Assembly (NCBI RefSeq): GCF_030297555.1
Contig: NZ_AP028136.1
Location: 1 to 64,000, forward strand
Origin: Polynucleobacter sp. HIN5
GTDB lineage: Bacteria > Pseudomonadota > Gammaproteobacteria > Burkholderiales > Burkholderiaceae
DNA length: 64,000 nt
Reading direction: 5' to 3'
Below the pieces are notes generated by a model that saw nothing but the letters and a program-made list of their open reading frames with translations, made no database searches and was not told the origin of the DNA. This document shows, piece after piece, positions 58,162-64,000 of the stretch (positions are counted from its first letter, which is position 1; each line of letters begins with the position of its first letter). The translations under genes were made by a program, and so were the position numbers.

Positions 58162-58467
58162 GTGGCAAAACTATCTTTAATTGAGCGTGAGAAAAAACGC
58201 GCTAAGTTGGTTGCAAAATTCACGCATAAGCGCGCTGAGCTGAAGTCGATCATTAACGACACAAGCCGCAGTGACGAGGAGCGCTATGAGGCTCGTTTAA
58301 AGCTGCAATCATTGCCGCGCAATGCGAGCCCTATTCGTCAACGTAATCGTTGTTCATTAACCGGTCGTCCACGTGGCACCTTCCGCAAATTTGGTTTAGC
58401 GCGCGGCAAGATCCGTGAGATTGCTTTCCGTGGCGAGATCCCCGGTTTAACCAAGGCCAGCTGGTAA
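58162..58467 (+). CDS. rpsN: 30S ribosomal protein S14
   Basis: S14 is a 30S head protein. The 101-residue protein starts with GTG (58162), which follows AAGAGGCAAAC. It is the long, zinc-free form: no CxxC pairs are present, and the C-terminus has [27 protein letters not shown]. It fits the rplE-rpsN-rpsH order. Confidence 0.96.
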   Translation: MAKLSLIEREKKRAKLVAKFTHKRAELKSIINDTSRSDEERYEARLKLQSLPRNASPIRQRNRCSLTGRPRGTFRKFGLARGKIREIAFRGEIPGLTKASW

Positions 58468-58492
58468 GCGGCGAAAGAATTTAGGAGAACCC

Positions 58493-58888
58493 ATGAGCAT
58501 TAGTGATCCAATCGCCGATATGTTGACCAGAATTCGCAACGCGCAAGCGGTGCAGAAAACCTTGGTTACCATGCCGTCGTCCAAATTAAAAGTAGCTATC
58601 GCCAAGGTCTTGAAAGACGAAGGCTATATCGATAGTTTTGAAATCACCGGTGAAGCAGCTAAGCCTGTATTGAAGATTGATCTCAAATACTATGCTGGCC
58701 GTCCTGTAATTGAACGAATTGAGCGAGTTTCTACTCCCAGTTTGCGTATTTACAAGGGACGCCATGACATTCCTGAGGTCATGAATGGTTTGGGCGTTGC
58801 CATTATTTCAACACCGCAAGGTTTGATGACCGATCGCAAAGCACGCGCATCCGGCGTTGGCGGCGAAGTCATTTGCTACGTGGCTTAA
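58493..58888 (+). CDS. rpsH: 30S ribosomal protein S8
   Basis: S8 binds 16S helix 21 and in E. coli represses the spc operon by binding the rplE start region. The 131-residue protein opens [19 protein letters not shown] and ends with [22 protein letters not shown], both conserved. A TTAGGAGA ribosome site lies upstream. rplF follows 10 bases later. Confidence 0.97.
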   Translation: MSISDPIADMLTRIRNAQAVQKTLVTMPSSKLKVAIAKVLKDEGYIDSFEITGEAAKPVLKIDLKYYAGRPVIERIERVSTPSLRIYKGRHDIPEVMNGLGVAIISTPQGLMTDRKARASGVGGEVICYVA

Positions 58889-58898
58889 GGAGAGAACG

Positions 58899-59432
58899 AT
58901 GTCTCGAGTTGGTAAATCTCCCATTACAGTGCCAAAAGGCGCTGAGATCAGTATCGCAAACGCGTTGTTAACTGTGAAGGGCCCATTGGGAACTCTCACC
59001 CACACCGTGCATCCTAGTGTTGGTCTTGAACATAAAGATGGTGTCATTACAGTTGCCATCAAAGATAACTCGCCTGAAGCAAATGCATTGTCTGGAACGA
59101 CTCGTGCATTGGTTAATAACATGGTCGTTGGTGTGACCCAGGGATTTGAGCGCAAGCTAAGTCTTGTTGGAGTGGGTTATCGTGCACAGGCACAAGGCAA
59201 TTCTTTGAAATTGCAATTGGGCTTCTCGCATGAAATTAACTATCCACTCCCTGCTGGTGTGAAAGCGGAAACCCCGTCGCAAACTGAAATCATTATCAAA
59301 GGCGCCAATAAGCAACAAGTTGGTCAAGTTGCTGCGGAAGTTCGTGCCTATCGCTCCCCAGAGCCCTACAAGGGTAAGGGTGTGCGTTATGTCGACGAAG
59401 TGGTTCACCTTAAAGAAACCAAGAAGAAGTAA
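58899..59432 (+). CDS. rplF: 50S ribosomal protein L6
   Basis: L6 lies near the sarcin-ricin loop. The 177-residue protein opens [18 protein letters not shown], and carries the [14 protein letters not shown] and C-terminal [23 protein letters not shown] blocks. The ATG at 58899 is chosen because AAGGAGAG lies just upstream and the longer ORF would overlap rpsH. Confidence 0.97.
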   Translation: MSRVGKSPITVPKGAEISIANALLTVKGPLGTLTHTVHPSVGLEHKDGVITVAIKDNSPEANALSGTTRALVNNMVVGVTQGFERKLSLVGVGYRAQAQGNSLKLQLGFSHEINYPLPAGVKAETPSQTEIIIKGANKQQVGQVAAEVRAYRSPEPYKGKGVRYVDEVVHLKETKKK

Positions 59433-59454
59433 TTAAGTAAAGCCGAGATTCGAT

Positions 59455-59808
59455 ATGAACAAAAACGAAACAAGACAAAGACGTGCACGTCAAACCCGCA
59501 TCAAGATTGCTGAACTATTAGCTCATCGCTTGACGGTGATTCGGAGCAATTGCCATATCTCCGCCCAGGTCTATAGCCCATGCGGTAGCAAGGTGGTTGC
59601 CGCGGCCTCGACCATGGAAAAGGATTTGCGTACTTCGGTAAAAAATGGCGGTAACAGCCAAGCGGCACAAGCGATTGGCAAATTAATCGCCGAACGTGCA
59701 AAGAAGGCTGGCGTTGAGAGCGTCGCGTTTGATCGTGCGGGACATCGTTATCACGGCCGTATTAAGGCCCTTGCTGAAGCTGCGCGTGAAGCTGGCTTGA
59801 AGTTCTAA
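59455..59808 (+). CDS. rplR: 50S ribosomal protein L18
   Basis: L18 binds 5S rRNA with L5 and L25. The 117-residue protein has [31 protein letters not shown] at the N-terminus and [38 protein letters not shown] at the C-terminus. It is between rplF and rpsE, the standard spc order. Confidence 0.97.
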   Translation: MNKNETRQRRARQTRIKIAELLAHRLTVIRSNCHISAQVYSPCGSKVVAAASTMEKDLRTSVKNGGNSQAAQAIGKLIAERAKKAGVESVAFDRAGHRYHGRIKALAEAAREAGLKF

Positions 59809-59829
59809 GAAACGGTTTAGGAAAAAATT

Positions 59830-60348
59830 ATGGCAAAAATGCAAACCAAAATTCAGTCAGAAGAGCGCGATGACGGTCTACGCGAGAAGATGATTGCTGT
59901 TAATCGCGTAACCAAAGTAGTGAAGGGCGGCCGTATTCTTGGCTTTGCTGCCTTGACGGTCGTTGGTGATGGTGATGGACGAATTGGAATGGGCAAAGGT
60001 AAATCGAAGGAAGTTCCCGTTGCTGTTCAAAAAGCAATGGATGAAGCACGTCGCAAAATGATTAAGGTTCCCCTTCGTAAGGGAACATTGCAGCATTCTG
60101 TGATTGGTCAGCATGGTGCCTCGCGTGTTCTGATTTCTCCTGCCAAAGAAGGTACCGGTGTAATCGCAGGCGGTCCAATGCGTGCGATTTTTGATGTAAT
60201 GGGTGTGACCAATGTGGTTGCAAAGTCGCTTGGTTCAACCAATCCCTACAACATGGTTCGTGCCACATTGGATGGTTTGAGCAAGATGAGCACGCCTGCA
60301 GAAATTGCTGCGAAGCGCGGAAAGTCGGTTGAAGAAATTTTGGGTTAA
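59830..60348 (+). CDS. rpsE: 30S ribosomal protein S5
   Basis: S5 lies at the mRNA entry channel and affects accuracy. The 172-residue protein has [53 protein letters not shown], the wild-type N-terminal loop in which spectinomycin resistance changes occur, and the C-terminal [16 protein letters not shown]. It is followed by rpmD after 23 bases. Confidence 0.97.
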   Translation: MAKMQTKIQSEERDDGLREKMIAVNRVTKVVKGGRILGFAALTVVGDGDGRIGMGKGKSKEVPVAVQKAMDEARRKMIKVPLRKGTLQHSVIGQHGASRVLISPAKEGTGVIAGGPMRAIFDVMGVTNVVAKSLGSTNPYNMVRATLDGLSKMSTPAEIAAKRGKSVEEILG

Positions 60349-60371
60349 TAGCCTGTAATCGAAAGTAAAAG

Positions 60372-60566
60372 ATGGCAAATACACAATCAAATTCAAAGGT
60401 CAAACTTCAGCTAGTACGTAGCTTGATCGGTACGCGCGAGAGTCACCGTGCCACGGTTCGTGGTTTGGGCCTTGGTCGCCTGAACTCGGTTTCAGAGTTA
60501 CAAGATACCCCGGCGGTCCGGGGAATGATTAATAAGGTTTCATACCTTGTGAAAGTGATCGGGTAA
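60372..60566 (+). CDS. rpmD: 50S ribosomal protein L30
   Basis: L30 is a small 50S protein. The 64-residue protein has the family pattern [52 protein letters not shown]. It is a few residues longer at its N-terminus than E. coli L30. It lies between rpsE and rplO. Confidence 0.95.
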   Translation: MANTQSNSKVKLQLVRSLIGTRESHRATVRGLGLGRLNSVSELQDTPAVRGMINKVSYLVKVIG

Positions 60567-60570
60567 AGCA

Positions 60571-61011
60571 ATGCAATTAAATACGATTAAACCCGCCGAA
60601 GGTGCTAAACGCCCACGTCGCCGTGTCGGCCGTGGTATTGGTTCGGGTCTTGGTAAGACTGCTGGTCGTGGTCATAAAGGCCAAAAGTCGCGTTCCGGCG
60701 GTTTTCATAAAGTTGGTTTTGAGGGCGGCCAAATGCCCATGTATCGTCGCTTACCCAAGCGCGGTTTCATTTCTTTAACACGTCGTTTTGTTGGTCAAGT
60801 AACCCTCGCAGATTTAGAACGCATCGGTTTGGCCGAAGTAGATCTAGTTGCCCTCAAGCAGCATGGCCTTGCTGGCGAGCAAACGAATGCTGTCAAAGTG
60901 ATTAAGACTGGTGAAATTAAGCGCGCGGTTACCTTAAAGGGATTGACTGCAAGTGCAGGTGCAAAAGCCGCTATTGAGGCTGCTGGCGGTAAGGTGCTCG
61001 CTGAGGTTTAA
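60571..61011 (+). CDS. rplO: 50S ribosomal protein L15
   Basis: L15 is an early-assembling 50S protein with a long basic extension. The 146-residue protein has [46 protein letters not shown] and the C-terminal globular domain. It starts 4 bases after rpmD and is followed by secY after 8 bases. Confidence 0.97.
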   Translation: MQLNTIKPAEGAKRPRRRVGRGIGSGLGKTAGRGHKGQKSRSGGFHKVGFEGGQMPMYRRLPKRGFISLTRRFVGQVTLADLERIGLAEVDLVALKQHGLAGEQTNAVKVIKTGEIKRAVTLKGLTASAGAKAAIEAAGGKVLAEV

Positions 61012-61019
61012 AGCAATTT

Positions 61020-62363
61020 ATGGCGCTCGGTTCCTCTAACGTCTCTAGTTTGACACCATCTGGAAACAAGTATGGTGACTTACGTCGCCGCTTGATTTTC
61101 TTGGTATTGGCGTTGGTTGTCTACCGTATTGGTGCTCACATTCCAGTGCCCGGTATTGATCCTGATCAGTTATCAAAACTGTTTAGTGAGCAAAAAGACG
61201 GTATTTTGGGAATGTTCAATTTGTTTTCAGGCGGGGCTTTGTCTCGCTTTACGGTGTTCGCTTTGGGCATCATGCCCTATATCTCTGCGTCGATCATCAT
61301 GCAATTGATGACCATTGTGCTTCCTTCGCTTGAGGCGATGAAGAAGGAAGGCCAAGCTGGTCAACGCAAGATTACCCAATACACTCGTTATGCAACCGTC
61401 TTTTTGGCAACCTTCCAAGCAATTGGGATTTCCGTTGCGCTTGAGTCTCAACCCGGTCTTGTTGTTGATCCTGGCCTCATGTTTCAGTTCAATACGGTTG
61501 TAACCCTTGTCACCGGCACAATGTTTTTAATGTGGCTCGGTGAGCAAATTACTGAACGCGGCTTGGGCAACGGTATTTCCATCATTATTTTTGCCGGGAT
61601 TGTTTCTGGCTTGCCAAGCGCATTGGCTAGTCTTTTAGAGTTGGTTCGCACTGGCTCCATGAGCATTCTCTCAGCGATTTTTATCGTATTGATTGTCATT
61701 GCAGTGACATATTTTGTTGTTTTCGTAGAGCGTGGTCAGCGCCGTATTCTGGTGAACTACGCTAAACGTCAGGTGGGTAATAAGATTTATGGCGGTCAGT
61801 CTTCCCACCTGCCTCTAAAGCTGAATATGGCCGGTGTTATTCCTCCTATTTTTGCTTCATCGATTATTTTGTTCCCGGCCACCATTGCCGGTTGGTTTAC
61901 TGCAGGCGAACCAACCAATATGCTGAGTCGTATTGTGAAAGATTTGGCGGCAACCTTGGCCCCTGGCCAACCGGTTTACATCATTTTGTACGCGACTGCC
62001 ATTATTTTCTTTTGCTTTTTCTATACTGCCTTGGTTTTTAATAGTCGCGATACGGCCGATAACTTGAAAAAGAGCGGTGCGTTTGTTCCAGGTATTCGTC
62101 CAGGTGATCAAACTGCCCGCTACATCGATAAGATTTTGGTTCGTTTGACGTTGGCTGGTGCAATTTATATGGTTTTAGTGTGCTTATTGCCCGAGTTTTT
62201 GGTTTTGAAATACAACGTTCCTTTCTATTTCGGTGGAACATCGTTGTTAATTATTGTGGTGGTTGCGATGGACTTTATGGCTCAAGTGCAATCATTTGTG
62301 ATGCAGCAGCAGTACGGCTCTCTGATGAAGAAAGCCAACTTTAAGATGGGACCCACTCTCTAA
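61020..62363 (+). CDS. secY: Preprotein translocase subunit SecY
   Basis: SecY is the protein-conducting channel of the inner membrane, working with SecE and SecG. The 447-residue protein has ten membrane helices, starting with [27 protein letters not shown], and the [10 protein letters not shown] and [21 protein letters not shown] blocks around the pore and lateral gate. It is in the spc operon between rplO and infA, the usual place. secE is in the same window at 34746. Confidence 0.97.
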   Translation: MALGSSNVSSLTPSGNKYGDLRRRLIFLVLALVVYRIGAHIPVPGIDPDQLSKLFSEQKDGILGMFNLFSGGALSRFTVFALGIMPYISASIIMQLMTIVLPSLEAMKKEGQAGQRKITQYTRYATVFLATFQAIGISVALESQPGLVVDPGLMFQFNTVVTLVTGTMFLMWLGEQITERGLGNGISIIIFAGIVSGLPSALASLLELVRTGSMSILSAIFIVLIVIAVTYFVVFVERGQRRILVNYAKRQVGNKIYGGQSSHLPLKLNMAGVIPPIFASSIILFPATIAGWFTAGEPTNMLSRIVKDLAATLAPGQPVYIILYATAIIFFCFFYTALVFNSRDTADNLKKSGAFVPGIRPGDQTARYIDKILVRLTLAGAIYMVLVCLLPEFLVLKYNVPFYFGGTSLLIIVVVAMDFMAQVQSFVMQQQYGSLMKKANFKMGPTL

Positions 62364-62364
62364 G

Positions 62365-62583
62365 ATGCCTAAAGACGATGTAATTCAGATGGCAGGGGAA
62401 ATTGTTGAAAACCTCCCCAACGCTATGTTTAGGGTGAAGTTAGAGAATGGGCATGTGGTATTAGGTCATATTTCTGGGAAGATGCGGATGCATTACATCC
62501 GAATCCTGCCAGGAGATAAGGTAACTGTGGAAATGACCCCATACGATTTGACGCGCGCAAGAATTATCTTCCGTGCGAAGTAA
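62365..62583 (+). CDS. infA: Translation initiation factor IF-1
   Basis: IF-1 occupies the ribosomal A site during initiation. The 72-residue OB-fold protein has [66 protein letters not shown], standard in full. It begins one base after secY. Its place before rpmJ is common in Betaproteobacteria and Firmicutes; in E. coli infA is elsewhere. Confidence 0.96.
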   Translation: MPKDDVIQMAGEIVENLPNAMFRVKLENGHVVLGHISGKMRMHYIRILPGDKVTVEMTPYDLTRARIIFRAK

Positions 62584-62604
62584 GGATTATTAAAGAGGTG
62601 AATG

Positions 62605-62721
62605 ATGAAAGTATTGGCATCCGTTAAATGTATTTGCCGCAATTGCAAAATCATCAAGCGTAAGCGCGTGGTGCGTGTGATCTGCTCGTCCGATCCACGT
62701 CATAAGCAGCGTCAAGGTTAA
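62605..62721 (+). CDS. rpmJ: 50S ribosomal protein L36
   Basis: L36 is the smallest 50S protein. This 38-residue ORF reads [21 protein letters not shown] then [17 protein letters not shown]. It has a zinc-binding Cys-x-x-Cys pair (C11, C14), C27 and H32, so it is the zinc form. GAGGTG at 62595-62600 lies before two tandem ATGs (62602, 62605), and the second gives the usual N-terminus. It lies between infA and rpsM. Confidence 0.95.
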   Translation: MKVLASVKCICRNCKIIKRKRVVRVICSSDPRHKQRQG

Positions 62722-62744
62722 TTCGGTTAAGTAGAGGAATTTAT

Positions 62745-63110
62745 ATGGCACGTATCGCTGGGGTAAATATCCCAAATCATCAACATACTGTGATTGGTTT
62801 AACCGCCATCTACGGTATTGGTAAGGCACAAGCTCTCAAGATCTGTGAGAACACAGGTGTTGCAATCGATAAGAAAGTTAAAGATCTTACCGATGCTGAG
62901 CTAGAAAAGCTTCGTGATGAAGTGGGTAAGCGCACCACAGAGGGTGATTTGCGTCGTGAAGTCACCATGAACATTAAGCGTTTAATGGACTTGGCTTGCT
63001 ATCGCGGCATTCGTCATCGCAAGGGCTTGCCAGTGCGTGGCCAGAGAACGAAGACCAATGCTCGTACCCGCAAAGGCCCCCGTAAGGCTGGCGTTGCACT
63101 CAAGAAATAA
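62745..63110 (+). CDS. rpsM: 30S ribosomal protein S13
   Basis: S13 lies in the 30S head and contacts P-site tRNA and L5. The 121-residue protein opens [29 protein letters not shown] and has the C-terminal [30 protein letters not shown] tail. It begins the alpha-operon segment rpsM-rpsK-rpsD. Confidence 0.97.
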   Translation: MARIAGVNIPNHQHTVIGLTAIYGIGKAQALKICENTGVAIDKKVKDLTDAELEKLRDEVGKRTTEGDLRREVTMNIKRLMDLACYRGIRHRKGLPVRGQRTKTNARTRKGPRKAGVALKK

Positions 63111-63122
63111 TTAGGAACTGAT

Positions 63123-63536
63123 ATGGCAAAAGCACAACAAACCGCCGCAAACGCAAGTGCACAACGCGCTCGCAAAAAGGTTAAAAAGAACGTCGCTGAT
63201 GGCATTGCCCACGTGCATGCATCGTTTAACAATACCATTGTGACCATTACCGATCGTCAAGGAAACGCCTTGTCATGGGCAACTTCAGGCGGTCAAGGAT
63301 TTAAGGGTTCGCGCAAGTCAACGCCATTTGCAGCTCAGGTTGCTGCGGAAGTGGCTGGTAAGGCAGCAATTGAGTGTGGGATTAAGAATTTAGAGGTCCA
63401 AATCAAGGGCCCAGGCCCTGGTCGTGAGTCTGCAGTTCGCGCATTGAACTCGTTAGGGATCAAGATTGTTGAGATCCAAGATGTGACTCCGGTCCCACAC
63501 AATGGTTGCCGCCCTCCAAAGCGCCGCCGTATCTAA
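63123..63536 (+). CDS. rpsK: 30S ribosomal protein S11
   Basis: S11 is part of the 30S platform near the Shine-Dalgarno helix. The 137-residue protein has [28 protein letters not shown] and the C-terminal [18 protein letters not shown]. It is separated from rpsD by a 115-base spacer with a perfect 6-bp hairpin (GCTGGC/GCCAGC near 63554-63568). Confidence 0.97.
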   Translation: MAKAQQTAANASAQRARKKVKKNVADGIAHVHASFNNTIVTITDRQGNALSWATSGGQGFKGSRKSTPFAAQVAAEVAGKAAIECGIKNLEVQIKGPGPGRESAVRALNSLGIKIVEIQDVTPVPHNGCRPPKRRRI

Positions 63537-63651
63537 TTTTTGCAGTACCAAGCCGCTGGCTTTGCCAGCAATTGTTTAATAAGCCCACCGTTCGTTGGTA
63601 GTTACAGCGAACTCACCTCGGTAACCATCGAGGCATAGAAAGGAAAAAATC

Positions 63652-64000
63652 GTGGCACGTTATTTAGGCCCTAAAGCCAAACTATCTCGTCGGGAAGGTA
63701 CCGACTTATTTTTAAAGAGCGCTCGCCGTGCTTTATCGGACAAGTGCAAACTAGACAGCAAACCAGGACAGCACGGTCGTACCTCAGGTGCTCGTACTTC
63801 TGACTTCGGTAATCAGTTGCGTGAAAAGCAAAAGGTGAAGCGGATTTATGGCGTACTCGAGCGTCAGTTCCGTCGCTACTTTGCTGAAGCCGAGCGCCGT
63901 AAAGGCAATACTGGCGAGACCTTATTGCAGCTGCTTGAGTCCCGTTTGGATAATGTGGTTTATCGCATGGGCTTTGGTTCAACCCGTGCTGAAGCACGTC
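63652..64000 (+). CDS. rpsD: 30S ribosomal protein S4 (partial, cut by window end)
   Basis: S4 binds the 5' domain of 16S rRNA and in E. coli represses the alpha operon. The visible 116 codons begin with GTG at 63652 after AAAGGAAAAAA, and read [32 protein letters not shown], and [22 protein letters not shown], the S4 domain. The gene continues past the window. One N-terminal Cys is present (Cys in DKCKLDS), not a full zinc set. Confidence 0.95.
   Translation, partial: MARYLGPKAKLSRREGTDLFLKSARRALSDKCKLDSKPGQHGRTSGARTSDFGNQLREKQKVKRIYGVLERQFRRYFAEAERRKGNTGETLLQLLESRLDNVVYRMGFGSTRAEAR

Overview
The window is a core-genome segment of a betaproteobacterium, most likely Burkholderiaceae and close to Polynucleobacter. 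The evidence is the gene order (dnaA-dnaN-gyrB, then mnmG-rsmG-parA-parB-atpIBEFHAGDC-hemE-priA), the rRNA sequence, moderate GC content, very short intergenic gaps and CCA-encoding tRNAs. This placement is inference from sequence recognition; no database search was made. Base 1 lies just upstream of dnaA, so the record is probably linearised at the origin.

Bases 1-7000 hold the replication initiation block: dnaA, a DnaA-box-bearing spacer that is an oriC candidate, dnaN and gyrB. A SET-domain methyltransferase gene follows gyrB after 4 bases, then a small DUF3717-type gene and a TSUP-family permease. Bases 7000-19600 hold mnmG-rsmG, the chromosome segregation genes parA-parB with two perfect parS sites (one intergenic, one inside mnmG), the complete nine-gene F1Fo ATP synthase operon and hemE.

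Bases 19600-27400 are the only mixed-strand part: priA (with two DnaA boxes upstream), gcvH, a metallo-beta-lactamase-fold hydrolase, a small four-cysteine protein, a fatty-acid desaturase, tRNA-Arg, a membrane-anchored cytochrome c, rsmI, a DiaA/GmhA-type SIS protein and a BON-domain lipoprotein. Three convergent gene pairs here overlap by 4 bases or abut with no gap.

Bases 27400-33000 are one rRNA operon (16S, tRNA-Ile, tRNA-Ala, 23S, 5S) with its promoter, processing stems, boxA and terminator. From 33000 to the end everything is on the plus strand and concerns gene expression: tRNA-Tyr-Gly-Thr, tuf, tRNA-Trp, secE, nusG, rplKAJL, rpoBC, rpsLG, fusA, a second apparently identical tuf, rpsJ, then the S10, spc and alpha operon genes through a truncated rpsD. 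Promoter-like elements recur before the tRNA-Tyr cluster, rpsL, rplC and rplN.

I found no mobile element, prophage, CRISPR array, defence island or toxin-antitoxin module, and no clear sign of an undescribed multi-gene system. The points most worth a second look are regulatory: the parS site over the mnmG promoter, DnaA boxes before priA, mutually exclusive hairpins between rplL and rpoB, a promoter embedded in an inverted repeat before rpsL, the gyrB-linked SET-domain gene, and the DEEN motif in PriA.
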